A DNA stretch of 61,181 bases. Source: Deltaproteobacteria bacterium (GTDB lineage: Bacteria > Myxococcota_A > UBA9160 > SMWR01). The notes beneath the pieces were generated by a model. The model was not told the origin of the DNA and searched no databases. It saw only the letters and a list, made by a program, of their open reading frames with translations. Position numbers and translations under genes: made by a program. The stretch lies in the NCBI GenBank assembly GCA_019310965.1, contig JAFDDG010000024.1, positions 1-61,181 of the forward strand, given 5' to 3'. Below, one piece after another: positions 25,904-35,900 of the stretch; positions within the stretch are counted from its first letter, which is position 1; the number at the start of each line of letters is the position of its first letter.

Positions 25904-26695
25904 TCAGTGCAACCCGAGTGCGGTGGCGACCTCGAGAGCGAGCAGTCGCAACGCGATCAAGGTCAGCACCGTCTTGAAGAGTGGGACGAAGACGCGCTCG
26001 CTCACCCGGTCGAGCAGCTGGGTGCCCACCCAGGTGCCGGCGACCACCGCCGCCGCGAGCAGAGCCAGTGGCTCGAGCCAGCTGGCGAAGGCGAAGCCCG
26101 CCGCTGCGAAGAGCGCGATCTTCACCAGGTGCCCCACGGCCTGGCACGCCGCCTGCGTGCCGACCAGGGCCTGGCGCGAAAGGCCGAGGCTCAGGAAGAA
26201 GGGGGCGCTGAGGGGCCCCGTCGCGCCGATCGACATGTTGAGAAAGCCGATCGCACCGCCCAGCCAGACGAAGCGCCGGTGCGGGTCGCTCTGCTCCGGA
26301 TGCACGCCGAGCAGCAGCCATTGCGGCGCCCAGGTGGCGACGAGCACGAAGGCGCCGATCAATACCCGCAGCAGCTCCGGGGCCAGCTGCTGCACGACGA
26401 GGAGTCCGGCGAGGCCGCCGGGAACCAGCAGCGGGAAGTAGCGCCACAGGATCTCGCGCTCCACGTGCGCACGCTGGAACCAGGCCCGCGAGCCGTTGGA
26501 GACCAGCTGCACTGCGCCGTGCAGTGGGATCGCCACCAGCGGATCGAGAAAGAGCAGCATCACTGCGAGCAGCGTCATGCCGCCGGCCAGGCCGATCACC
26601 GCCGACAGGATGGACGTCAGGAATGCGGCCAGGCCGAGGATCGCCAGGGGGACGGCTTCCAATGGCGGGCGAGGCTCAGGCGTCGCTCGGCGCAC
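25904..26695 (-). CDS. TauE/SafE-family membrane transporter (sulfite exporter-like)
   Basis: This 263-residue protein has about eight transmembrane helices arranged as two repeats. The repeat motifs are FLTSILSAVIGLAGGMTLL (residues about 25-45) and AIGFLNMSIGATGPLSAPFF (about 148-167), matching the GxxGGxxxxP-type turns of the family. TauE/SafE proteins export sulfite, sulfoacetate or other small organic anions; the substrate here is unknown. The GTG start lies inside the end of the trehalose gene (20-bp overlap), implying co-transcription and coupling. No better start is visible. Confidence 0.83.
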   Translation of the reverse strand: MRRATPEPRPPLEAVPLAILGLAAFLTSILSAVIGLAGGMTLLAVMLLFLDPLVAIPLHGAVQLVSNGSRAWFQRAHVEREILWRYFPLLVPGGLAGLLVVQQLAPELLRVLIGAFVLVATWAPQWLLLGVHPEQSDPHRRFVWLGGAIGFLNMSIGATGPLSAPFFLSLGLSRQALVGTQAACQAVGHLVKIALFAAAGFAFASWLEPLALLAAAVVAGTWVGTQLLDRVSERVFVPLFKTVLTLIALRLLALEVATALGLH

Positions 26696-28874
26696 GCTGC
26701 GCGAGCCATACGAGCAGCGCGGCCACGGCGTTCACGTCCGGCAGTCGCCGCGTTGCCGAGGTCGGTGTGTCCGCGCTGCCCACGCGGAAAGTGGTGGCCA
26801 GTCCGGCCAGGAAGCGGAAGGCATCTTCGTCGGTCTGGTCGTCGCCCACGTAGATCACGCGCACTTCTTCGGACCAGGCGGGCCCGTAGTGGTGGCGCAG
26901 GATGTGCAGGACGGCGCGCCCCTTGTCCCAGCCTATCGGTGGTCGGGCCTCCACGGCGCAGTGCGCGTCCCGCGCCTGATAGCCGTGCAGCGCGACGATC
27001 CCGTGCACGTCCTTGATGAGGTTCGCCCGACGGTTCTCGTCCACGGCGCGGTAGTGGTAGGTGAGAGTGGGGCCCTTGTGCTCCACCCAGGCGCCGTCCA
27101 CCTCGCAGCGCGCGAGCGCGCGGCCCAGCTCTTCGGCGCGCTGGCGGTAGTGGATGAGATCCTCGTGCACGAAGTGCGGTATCTGTCCGCCACCGATCTC
27201 GAGCCCGTGATTGCCGGCGAAGGTGAGCTCCGGCAGCCCAACCATTCCCAGGACGTCGGACAGAGCCCGGCCGCTCACGATCGACACATCGATGTCGTCC
27301 CGCGCCGCACAGGCGGCGATGGCTTTGCGCACGTCCGGTGAGAGCCGCGCTTGCGCGGGATGATCGCAGAGCGGCGTCAGCGTGCCGTCGTAGTCGAGGA
27401 AGAGGGCCAGCCGATAGCGTTTGAGGAAGGGATCCAGCCAGCGGCTGAAGTCGTGTCCGGTGAGCGGCGCCAGTGCGGCGCGCTCGACGCCGGCGGCCTC
27501 GAGAAAGGCGCTGACCCAGGCGTTCAGGTCGTCGCGGCGCTCGCGCCGGCGCAGCGCGGTCATGCGGGATCGCCTCTCCTCCTCGTCCATCGAGAGTGCC
27601 CGGTGCAGGGTCTCTGCGCTGCCGTCGATGTCGTACGGGTTCACCAGCAGCGCCTCGCGCATGGTGTCGGCCGCGCCGGCCAGTCGCGAGAGCACCAACA
27701 CACCTGGCTCCGCGACCTGGCACGCCGCGAATTCCTTGGCCACCAGGTTCATGCCGTCGCGCAGTGGAGTCACCAGCGCCACGTCGGAGTCGCGGTAGAG
27801 GCCACACAGCCGCTCGGTCTCGATGGAGCGGAAGAGATAGCGGATCGGTGACCAGCGGGCGGTAGCGAAGCGCCCGTTGATGCGGCCCACCAGCTCGTCG
27901 ATCTCGCGCTTCAGGCTCCGGTACTCCTCCACCTGCGAGCGGCTCGGCACCGCCAGCTGGAGCATCACGACGCGCTCCCGGTGCTCCGGATAGCGCTCCA
28001 GCAGGCGTTCGAACGCGAGCATGCGCTCCGGGATGCCCTTGGTGTAGTCGAGGCGATCGACGCCGAGCACCAGCTGCTCCCGGGCCGCCTGTGACGGCGG
28101 TGCGCTGCGGGCGAGTGACTCGTAGCGCTCGAAGTCGATTCCGAGGGGCAGCGCGCGTACGCGTGTCGTGCGATCGCCGTACTCGACGAGCATCTCGTCG
28201 CGATGGACCCGGGCGCCGAGGGTGCGCTCCACGCAGTCGAGGAAGTTGAGTGCGTAGCCCTGCACGTGGAATCCGATCAGGTCGCAGGCCAGCAGTCCCC
28301 GCAACAGCTCGCGATCCCAGGGCAGCAGCCGGAAGATGTCGTACGGCGGGAACGGGATGTGCAGGAAGAAGGCCAAGGGCATCTCGGGCAGCTGCAGGCG
28401 CACCTCCACCGGCGCCAGCATCAGCTGGTAGTCGTGGATCCAGACGAGGCCGGCGTCGGTGGCTTCGCCGGCAGCGGCCGCGCCGAAACGCCGATTCACC
28501 TCCACATAGTGTTCGAATTCAGCGGCGTCGAAGCGAGCGCGTGGCGCCAGCGAGTGCATCAGGGGCCAGAGCGTGCGGTTCGAGAAACCGTGGTAGTAAC
28601 CGTCGATCTCATCGGCTCCCAACGGGAGCGCGCAAATGCGGTACGAGCCGCCCGGCGGGATGTTCGCCTCGGCTTCGGAGAGCTCGATGCCTGGCCAGCC
28701 CACCCAGGTGCCGCCGCGTTTGCGCAGTACCGGCTCGAGCGCCGAGACCAGCCCTCCCGGCGAGCGTTCGCGTTGGAGCCCGCGCTCCGTGCGGCTGAAG
28801 GTGTAGGGAAGCCGGTTGCTAGCGATGACGACCGGCCGCTCGCTGGAGGATTCACCCGCGCCTCTCTGGCCCAC
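26676..28874 (-). CDS. Bifunctional trehalose-6-phosphate synthase/phosphatase (OtsA-OtsB fusion)
   Basis: This 732-residue protein joins a GT20 glucosyltransferase (about 1-470) to a HAD-type phosphatase (about 490-720). The OtsA part has ASNRLPYTF, VWIHDYQLMLAP and LGVDRLDYTKGIPER with the phosphate-binding Arg/Lys. The OtsB part has LFLDYDGTLTPL (DxDGT nucleophile), IVSGR and GDDQTDEDAFR. It would make trehalose-6-phosphate from UDP-glucose and glucose-6-phosphate and then dephosphorylate it, giving a cytoplasmic osmoprotectant. Single-chain fusions are common in eukaryotes and known in some bacteria. The GTG start is the best available; the frame extends far upstream antisense to the protease gene. 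Confidence 0.88.
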   Translation of the reverse strand: MGQRGAGESSSERPVVIASNRLPYTFSRTERGLQRERSPGGLVSALEPVLRKRGGTWVGWPGIELSEAEANIPPGGSYRICALPLGADEIDGYYHGFSNRTLWPLMHSLAPRARFDAAEFEHYVEVNRRFGAAAAGEATDAGLVWIHDYQLMLAPVEVRLQLPEMPLAFFLHIPFPPYDIFRLLPWDRELLRGLLACDLIGFHVQGYALNFLDCVERTLGARVHRDEMLVEYGDRTTRVRALPLGIDFERYESLARSAPPSQAAREQLVLGVDRLDYTKGIPERMLAFERLLERYPEHRERVVMLQLAVPSRSQVEEYRSLKREIDELVGRINGRFATARWSPIRYLFRSIETERLCGLYRDSDVALVTPLRDGMNLVAKEFAACQVAEPGVLVLSRLAGAADTMREALLVNPYDIDGSAETLHRALSMDEEERRSRMTALRRRERRDDLNAWVSAFLEAAGVERAALAPLTGHDFSRWLDPFLKRYRLALFLDYDGTLTPLCDHPAQARLSPDVRKAIAACAARDDIDVSIVSGRALSDVLGMVGLPELTFAGNHGLEIGGGQIPHFVHEDLIHYRQRAEELGRALARCEVDGAWVEHKGPTLTYHYRAVDENRRANLIKDVHGIVALHGYQARDAHCAVEARPPIGWDKGRAVLHILRHHYGPAWSEEVRVIYVGDDQTDEDAFRFLAGLATTFRVGSADTPTSATRRLPDVNAVAALLVWLAQRAPSDA

Positions 28875-28940
28875 GCCGGAGAGGGTACCGCACGGGTGTC
28901 GGCTTCGAGCGGAGCGCACCCGGCTCGCTAGTATGCGCGC

Positions 28941-29639
28941 GTGGCAGCACACGATGTCGCGGTCGGTCTCATCTGGTACGTGGTACTGCTCTTCTCGCTG
29001 ACCTTTCACGAGGCCGGCCACGCTTGGGCTGCGGCGCGCGGCGGCGACCTGACCGCCTACCTGGGCGGGCAGGTATCGCTGGATCCGACACCCCATGTGC
29101 GACGCGAGCCTTTCGGCACCGTGCTCGTGCCGATCCTCTCCTTCGGGCTCATGGGCTGGATGATCGGCTGGGCGAGCACGCCCTACGATCCGCGCTGGGC
29201 GTATGCTCAGCCGCGCCGCGCTGCGTGGATGGCGCTGGCGGGTCCGGCCGCCAACCTGGTGCTGGTGATCGCTGCGGGCCTTGGGATTCGTGCCGCGATG
29301 TTCGTCGGCCTGGTTGTTCCAGCACGGCTCGGCACATTCACCGAGCTGGTGGTTGACGCCGGTGCCCCGCTGGGCGAGGCGGCAGCGCTTTTTCTCAGCC
29401 TGCTCTTCATGCTGAACCTGCTGTTGCTGGTGTTCAATCTGATCCCGATGCCTCCCCTCGACGGCAGCGGCATCGTCGCGCTCTTTCTGCCGGAGGACAC
29501 GGCGCGCCGGCTGCAGCAGCTGTTGGCGCGGCCGTTGTTCGCTTTCGGCGGCATCCTGATCGCCTGGATGGTGATCCCGCGCATCTTCTGGCCCGTCGCG
29601 CGGTTCTCGATGTCCATCCTGTTTCCCGAATACCTCTAG
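28941..29639 (+). CDS. Site-2 protease family (M50) membrane metalloprotease
   Basis: This 232-residue polytopic protein has the zinc motif FHEAGHAW (His23, Glu24, His27) in the first helix and the third ligand region NLIPMPPLDGSG near residue 172. The four to six helices and the lack of a PDZ domain place it with small rhomboid-sized site-2 proteases (SpoIVFB/S2P-like). It would cleave a membrane-bound substrate, often an anti-sigma factor; no such partner is adjacent. The GTG start is divergent from the trehalose gene with about 66 bp between them. Confidence 0.87.
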   Translation: MAAHDVAVGLIWYVVLLFSLTFHEAGHAWAAARGGDLTAYLGGQVSLDPTPHVRREPFGTVLVPILSFGLMGWMIGWASTPYDPRWAYAQPRRAAWMALAGPAANLVLVIAAGLGIRAAMFVGLVVPARLGTFTELVVDAGAPLGEAAALFLSLLFMLNLLLLVFNLIPMPPLDGSGIVALFLPEDTARRLQQLLARPLFAFGGILIAWMVIPRIFWPVARFSMSILFPEYL

Positions 29640-29755
29640 GCGCAGCATGGCTCGCCGCGGTCGAGGCCCCGCTTCCGCGTGCAGCGCGCGTCGAACGAGC
29701 GCTGGTGGTGGCGTTCGTCGAAACCCTGCCGGAGGCGGGCCTCGGTCGGGGGCAG

Positions 29756-30649
29756 TCATAACGCGAACTCCACGCCGTCTTCGGCGATCTCGATGCCGCA
29801 GGCTTCGACGTGTGCGCGCTCGGGTGACTGCACGTCGAGCACCGGATTCGTGCCGTTGATGTGGAAGTAGAGCGATCGCCCACTGAGTTCCGCCAGATCG
29901 GTCAGGCTGCCGCCCGGTCCCGTGATCGGAAGGTGGCCGAGGGCGAAGGCGTCGGGTGCGCCCGGGCGCATCGCCTGGAGTTCGTCGGCGCTGTAGAAGG
30001 TGCCGTCGACGAAACGCACATCGGCGTGCGCCAGCTCAGCGAGGGTTCCGGGATCCATGTTCTTGAGGGCCGGCACGAAGGCGAGTCGCTTACCGCTGCG
30101 CACGTCCGTGATGCGCAGGCCGACGCAGGTCTCCTTGTCGAGCCTAGCGGTGCCGCGCAGGTAGTCGGGCAGCTTGCCTGGCACCGGAAAGAAGCGGGTT
30201 TCCAGCTGTTCGTCACGATCCAGGAACATCGGCCGGTCGAGGGGCAACGCGCTCCAGGCGGGCTCGAGCAGACGCCAGGCGGCGTTCTCGTCGAGGATCG
30301 AGTCGCGCACCCAACGTGTCGAGAGGATCCGGTAGCTCAGCGTTTCGTGCAGGCTCAGCAGCCCGACCGTGTGGTCTAGCTCCGCGCTGGTGAGCACCAC
30401 GCTGTCCAAGGGCACGTTCCGGGTGCCCGGCCGCGGGTGCAGGCCTGGGAAGGCGTTGAACTGTGCGCGCAGGTCCGGGCTCGCATTGAGCAGTGACCAG
30501 CGTTCCCCGTCGGCGGAGACCGCCAGCGAAGGCTGCATGCGGGGCGGTACGTCCGGGTCGCCGGCGCGCGCGCGTGTCGACGGTTCGCCCCCGCAGTTCC
30601 ACTGCGGCAGCCCACCGCCCGCACACGCTCCGAGCACGCGAATTCGCAT
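29756..30649 (-). CDS. pqqB: PqqB-like metallo-hydrolase
   Basis: This 297-residue MBL-fold protein begins MRIRVLGACAGGGLPQWNC and has NASPDLRAQ, SAELDHTVGLLSLHE and ALGHLPITG, blocks that are specific to PqqB. PqqB hydroxylates the Glu-Tyr precursor in pyrroloquinoline quinone synthesis. No pqqA, C, D or E lies nearby, so it may work with genes elsewhere or have another role. A longer frame starts at 30685, but the ATG at 30649 gives the conserved N-terminus. The stop lies 100 bp from the protease gene's stop region on the other strand. Confidence 0.86.
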   Translation of the reverse strand: MRIRVLGACAGGGLPQWNCGGEPSTRARAGDPDVPPRMQPSLAVSADGERWSLLNASPDLRAQFNAFPGLHPRPGTRNVPLDSVVLTSAELDHTVGLLSLHETLSYRILSTRWVRDSILDENAAWRLLEPAWSALPLDRPMFLDRDEQLETRFFPVPGKLPDYLRGTARLDKETCVGLRITDVRSGKRLAFVPALKNMDPGTLAELAHADVRFVDGTFYSADELQAMRPGAPDAFALGHLPITGPGGSLTDLAELSGRSLYFHINGTNPVLDVQSPERAHVEACGIEIAEDGVEFAL

Positions 30650-30684
30650 CGCCGTGCAGAGTACTGCGGCAGCGACATCGGACA

Positions 30685-30759
30685 ACGGGGACGCCCCGGT
30701 CTCTCTTCAGACCTGCCCGATACCAGGGGCGCCCGCCGAAAAAGCAAGGGCGTCCCCGT
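30685..30759. repeat. REPIN-like 12-bp inverted repeat between pqqB and the acyl-CoA dehydrogenase gene
   Basis: ACGGGGACGCCC at 30685-30696 has an exact reverse complement at 30748-30759. Within the 51-base spacer is a small hairpin (GGTCT/AGACC, 30698-30713) and an A-rich stretch. The GGGGACGCC-type ends resemble short interspersed elements mobilised by REP-associated tyrosine transposases, but this identity is inference. A terminator role for the dehydrogenase gene is an alternative. Confidence 0.5.
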
Positions 30760-30779
30760 CCGTCTATTGCGTCTTCCGC

Positions 30780-32513
30780 CTAGGCTTCGAGCGCCAGCAC
30801 CGCCGCGTCGCGGTCGACGGCGGTGTCGGCGTCGACCTCGATGCGTCGGGCCATGTGCTCGATTCCGAGGGAGCAGCGCGCGATGAAGGCCTCGGCGACG
30901 ACGCGGCGCTCGGAATCTGCTCCCGCCTGGTGCAACAGCTCGGTCGCGGCGGTTACGTCGATCACCATCTGGGTCAGCAGTTTGGCGCGCATCAGTGCGT
31001 AGCCGATGTCCTGGAAGAGCACGCCGCCGGCCTGGTCGATGCGGTGGGTCATTTCCAGCACCTGTTTGGCCAGCTCCGCGCGTTCAGGGTCGTTCTGCAT
31101 CTCCGCCAGCTCGTCGCGAATTTGCTTGAATACGGTGTTGAGCGCGCCCTTGCCGATCTCCTTCAAGGCGAACGATGCCTGGATTTCGCTCGTGCCTTCG
31201 TAGACGGTCATGATCAGGCTGTCGGCGTGGTACTTGCCGACGTCGGAGTCCATGGTGAAACCCACCCCGCCGAAGACCTGCATGGCGTCGCGAGTGATCT
31301 CGTCGCAGATCTCCGTCGCGTGGTACTTGCACAGCGGAGTGAGCAGGCGCACACGGCTCGAGTCGCGCTCGAGCCCGGCCTCGGCCTCGGCCCGGGCTGC
31401 CGCCGAGAGGTCGTCGCGCCCGAGCGCCGCCTCGCGTGCGATGTTGCGGTCGAGAAGGCCATAGGTGCGGTAGAGCAGGGCGCGGGCCGCTTCGAGGTTC
31501 ACCGTCATGCGTGCGAGCATGGTCTTGACCAGCGGCTGCTCGGCGATCGGCACACCGAACTGCTTGCGCTGTTTCGCGTACTCCCGGGCGTCGTGCAACG
31601 CGGCGCTGGCGAGGCCGACCGCCTGGGATGCGACGCCGAGGCGCGCGGCGTTCATCAGGTCGAGCATTGCCCGAAAGCCCTGGCCCTGCTTGCCGAGGCG
31701 GACACCCTCGGCGTCGTCGAAGACCACCTCGCAGGTCGCAGAACCGTGGATGCCGAGCTTGCGCTCGAGTCGTGTCACGGTGACGCCGTTGGGGGAGCCG
31801 TCGTCCTTGTGCCGCGGCACGAGGATCAGCGAGAGGCCCTTCGTCGTGCCCTTCGATGCGTCGTAGCTGTCGTCGTCGCGGGCCAGTACCAGATGCACCT
31901 CGGCACCGCCGTTCGAGATGAAGATTTTCTGGCCATCGACGCGCAGCCGGCCGTCTTCGGTCTCGGTGGCACGGGTGGCGATCCCGCCGAGGTCGCTGCC
32001 CGCCTGGGGCTCGGTGAGATCCATCGAGCCTTCGACGTCCCCGGCCGTGAAGCGCGGCAGCCACTTGCGTTTCACCTCCTCGCTTCCGTATTTCTGGATA
32101 TCGCTGGCCGCCCCTGTCTGTAGCCCCACGATCATCATCAGCGAGGGGTCGGCGCGGGAAATCATTTCGATCACCATGCCGTTGAGCAGAGTCGGCAACC
32201 CGTACCCTCCGTACTCTTCGTCGATCGGCAGGCTCACGAGTCCGGCTTTGCGGAGCTGCTCGTACGCGGCGCGAATGTGTGGCGGTGAGGTGGCGCCACC
32301 GTCGTCCGTCAGGCTGGCTTCGGCGTGCCAGTGCTTGCGCGCGGGCTCTTCGAAGCTCGCAGCGAGTTGCGCGGCGGTCTCGAGAATCGTGCGGAATGCG
32401 CCGACCTCCGCGTCCAGGTCGACTCGTTCGCTGCGCTGCAGGCTGAGGAGGGCCTCCCAGTCGACCAGGTGATCGAGGTATAGGCGCATCGCGGTGCCCA
32501 GGTAGTGGCTCAT
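30780..32513 (-). CDS. Acyl-CoA dehydrogenase
   Basis: This 577-residue flavoprotein oxidises an acyl-CoA to the enoyl-CoA, passing electrons to ETF. The FAD/substrate signature is MDLTEPQAGSDLGGI and the second signature DAMQVFGGVGFTMDSDVGKY. The catalytic base is the Glu in MTVYEGTSEIQ. The extra C-terminal domain of about 130 residues (after 440) is typical of the long bacterial branch related to AcdA/FadE12-type enzymes and MmgC-like long forms. The ATG at 32513 has no long upstream alternative. Chain-length preference is not predictable. It is transcribed alone on the minus strand, with the inverted repeat 30685-30759 behind it. Confidence 0.9.
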   Translation of the reverse strand: MSHYLGTAMRLYLDHLVDWEALLSLQRSERVDLDAEVGAFRTILETAAQLAASFEEPARKHWHAEASLTDDGGATSPPHIRAAYEQLRKAGLVSLPIDEEYGGYGLPTLLNGMVIEMISRADPSLMMIVGLQTGAASDIQKYGSEEVKRKWLPRFTAGDVEGSMDLTEPQAGSDLGGIATRATETEDGRLRVDGQKIFISNGGAEVHLVLARDDDSYDASKGTTKGLSLILVPRHKDDGSPNGVTVTRLERKLGIHGSATCEVVFDDAEGVRLGKQGQGFRAMLDLMNAARLGVASQAVGLASAALHDAREYAKQRKQFGVPIAEQPLVKTMLARMTVNLEAARALLYRTYGLLDRNIAREAALGRDDLSAAARAEAEAGLERDSSRVRLLTPLCKYHATEICDEITRDAMQVFGGVGFTMDSDVGKYHADSLIMTVYEGTSEIQASFALKEIGKGALNTVFKQIRDELAEMQNDPERAELAKQVLEMTHRIDQAGGVLFQDIGYALMRAKLLTQMVIDVTAATELLHQAGADSERRVVAEAFIARCSLGIEHMARRIEVDADTAVDRDAAVLALEA

Positions 32514-32976
32514 GCCCGGAACCCCCTTCTTCCCTCGGCTCTTGATTCGGATGGCGCAGGTGTGGAGTTTAGTGCCGCCGCGGCTGACTGGGAGTCAAAC
32601 TTGCAGTCAGATTTGCGAGTGATCCTGGGTAGTTGTGGTGCCGGCACCGGCAGTGGCCCGCCCTTGCCGCGCGCTCCCAGGGCGCTGGCCGTCATCGGTC
32701 GGGCCTGTCTCGGCGAGCACCCGGGTGAGGCGGACGCCGTGCGATTGAATCGGGTGCCCGGTGGTCAGGGTCAGGGGAACGAGCTGCGGCCCGAGGCGCT
32801 GCGCGCCCGGAATCGCGACGACTTCGCCGCCGCGCGGAGAGTGCGGGCGCGGGGCCGGTTGCCGGCCTGCCGCGAGGCCCGCCTCTGGGCGCTGGACACT
32901 CTCGGCAGGAGAGCGGATCGCATCCGCCTGCCGAGGCGGGGCCGAGCCAGGGTCGGCGGGCTAGCATCACCGCCCC
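32514..32976. other. 463-bp intergenic region between acyl-CoA dehydrogenase and ileS
   Basis: No convincing gene is seen. Frames through it have the composition of shadow frames and no ribosome binding sites. It must contain the divergent promoters of the dehydrogenase gene and of ileS. The only clear structure is the hairpin at 32901-32935. No T-box anti-terminator motif was recognised. Confidence 0.5.
32901..32935 (+). promoter_or_regulatory. Long hairpin in the ileS leader
   Basis: Perfect 9-bp arms (CTCGGCAGG / CCTGCCGAG) enclose a four-base bulge and a second 5-bp stem (CGGAT / ATCCG) with a 3-base loop. It ends 41 bp before the ileS ATG. There is no T-run, so it is not an obvious terminator. 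It could be an operator or a leader structure controlling ileS. Confidence 0.45.
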
Positions 32977-35900
32977 ATGTCGCCGCCGGTGTTCGGAAAA
33001 GTCGCTCCCGTCGTCCACTTCCCGGACGCCGAAGCCCGTGTGCGCGAGTTCTGGCGCCGAGAGGGCATCTTCAAGAAGAGCCTCGCCAAACGTGCCGGCG
33101 GTCCGCGCTTCGTCTTCTACGAAGGACCGCCCACGGCGAACGGGCTTCCCCACAACGGGCATGCGCTCACCCGTGTGATGAAGGACGTGATTCCCCGCTA
33201 CAAATCGATGTGCGGCTTCGACGTGCCGCGCAAGGGCGGCTGGGACACCCACGGGTTGCCCGTCGAGATCGAGGTCGAGAAGGAGCTTCGCATTTCGGGG
33301 AAGGACGCCATCCTCGAATATGGCGTCGAGCCTTTCGTGCGCCGCTGTCTCGACAGCGTCTTCCGCTACACGCAGGAGTGGAACGATTTCACCGAGAAGC
33401 TCGGCTTCTGGCTCGATCTCGACGAGGCCTACGTCACCTATCACGAGTCGTACATCGAGAGCGTGTGGTGGGCGCTCTCGGAGCTCTTCCGCAAAGGCCT
33501 TCTCTACCAGGGCCACAAGGTGGTCTGGTGGTGGGCCCAGGGCGGCACCGTGCTCTCCGCCGCCGAAGTTGGCGAAGGCTACCGGACCGTCGACGATCCG
33601 TCGGTCTACGTGCGTTTCCCGCTCGTCGACGAGCCGGACACCTCACTCCTGGTGTGGACGACGACGCCGTGGACGCTGCCGTCGAATAGCCTGGCGGCGG
33701 TCAAACCGGATGTGGACTACGCCGTGGTACGTGACGGAGAGCGGAAGCTCGTGGTGGCCGAGGCGTTGGTCGCCAGTCTGGAGGCGAAGATCGGGCGCGA
33801 GCTTTCGGTCGAAAGCCGCCTGCGCGGTGAGGCTCTCGTCGGGCGCCGCTACACGCCGCCCTTCGACTGGTTCACCCAGCGCGAGCCGGGCGTCGACTTC
33901 TGGCGCGTGGTCGGCGCCGATTTCGTCGACCTCGACGCCGGCACCGGCATCGTGCACATCGCGCCGGCCTTCGGCGAGATCGACTTCGAGCTCTTGCGCG
34001 CTGAGCAGGAGCGGGCACCGGAGCTGCCTCTGTTGTGCGCGGTGCGGCCGGACGGCGGCTTCGATCCGGAGATCGCGCCGGCAGAGTTCGCCGGCCGCTG
34101 GGTGAAGGCATGCGATCGCGACCTGATCCGCGCGCTCAAGCAGGCGGACCTCTGCTGGCACGCCGAGACGATTCGCCACGAATACCCCTACTGCGAGAGA
34201 GCGGACGACGATCCCTTGATCCAGTATGCGCGGCCGGCGTGGTACGTCCGCACCAGCGCGCACAAGGAGGCGGCGCTGGCGAACAACGCCGCCATCCGCT
34301 GGCTGCCCGGCCACATCCAAGAGGGCCGCTTCGGCGACTTCCTGCGCAACAACGTCGACTGGGCTCTTTCCCGGGAGCGCTTCTGGGGCACGCCGCTCAA
34401 CGTCTGGGTGAACGACGAGACCGGCGCCATGGAGGCACCGGAGTCGGTGGCGGCGATCCTCGAACGCAATCCCGAGGCCTTCGACGAGTTCGACGCCGCG
34501 CGCCGCGCGGATCCGGATCTCTCCCCGCATCTACGCGTGCACAAGCCGTGGATCGATCGAGTCACCTGGACCCGGCCCGGCGAGCCGGGGGTCTACCGCC
34601 GCGTGCCCGAGGTGATCGACGCCTGGTTCGACTCCGGCTCGATGCCCTTCGCCCAATGGGGCTACCCGCATCGAGGCCGCGCGGAGTTCGAGGAGGCCTT
34701 CCCGGCCGATTTCATCTCGGAGGCCATCGATCAGACCCGCGGTTGGTTTCACGCACTGCTCTGGGTGTCGACCCTCGTTTTCGACCAGCGGCCTGCTCCC
34801 CATCCCTACAAGAGCTGCATCGTGCTCGGCCACGTGGCCGATCCGGCCGGGCGCAAGGAGAGCAAGAGCAAGGGCAACTACACCCCGCCCGAAATCATCC
34901 TCGATGCCGTGCAGCTCGAGTTTGCGGCGGTGGCTCCGGGCGCGGAGCCCCCGGCGCGCGGCCAGGCGCGGGTGGCGCGAGAGGACTACGGCGGGCTCGA
35001 TCTGAAGGGCAAGAGTGCGCCGGTGCGCGTTTGTCGCGCCGATGCGCCGGACACCGTGCTCGATCTCGAGCTGTTGCCGGCGCGGCTGCCGCGCCGCGTG
35101 ATCGAGCTCTCGCCGGAGGATGCTGTCGCCCTGGACGTGTCACCGGCTGCCACCGGCGACACCATCTTGCCCCGCGAGGTTCCGGGCCTGCCCGGGGGTG
35201 TGAAGGTCCGGGTGAAGGATCCCGCCAGCCAGGCCCCCGGCGCCGACGCCTTCCGCTGGTTCTTCTACGCATCGAATCCACCCTGGAACCCGACGCGCCA
35301 CTCGCTCTCCGGCGTGCGCGCCATGCAGCGCGAGCTGCCGCTCACCCTGCGCAACGTCTACGCCTTCTTCACCATCTACGCGAACGTCGATGGCTTCGAT
35401 CCCGGGAGCGACAGTGCCCGGGCCGGCCGGCGTTCAGCTGCCGAACGTGCGCTCGTCGATCGCTGGATCCTCTCGGAGCTGGCGCTCACGACGAAGCAGG
35501 TGCGGGAGCACATGGATGCCTTCCGAGTCTACGAAGCGACGCAGGTGCTGACGGCGTTCGTAGAGGCGCTCTCGAACTGGTACGTGCGGCGCAACCGCGA
35601 ACGCTTCTGGGCTCCGGGTCTCGAGCCCGACAAGCTCGACGTCCACTGGACGCTGTACGAATGCCTGGTTGCCTCGGCCAAGCTGCTGGCGCCGTTCCTG
35701 CCGTTCGCCGCGGAGGAGATGTGGCAGAATCTCGTCCTCCGGCCGCTGCCGAACGAGCCGGATACTTCGGTGCACCTATGCGACTACCCCGAGGCCGACG
35801 AGTCGTCGATCGACGAGGAACTTTCCAGGGTGATGGGGACGGTTCGCGAGCTGGTTTCACTCGGACTCCAGGTGCGCACTGCGGAGAAGTTGCGCGTGCG

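Noticed and set aside
28875-29759. N-terminal extension of the trehalose fusion frame
   Set aside because: It lies antisense to the site-2 protease gene and has no recognisable domain, so it is a shadow frame.
32505-33689. A 394-residue plus-strand frame overlapping the start of ileS
   Set aside because: It is in another frame of ileS for most of its length, is Arg-rich and lacks family motifs.
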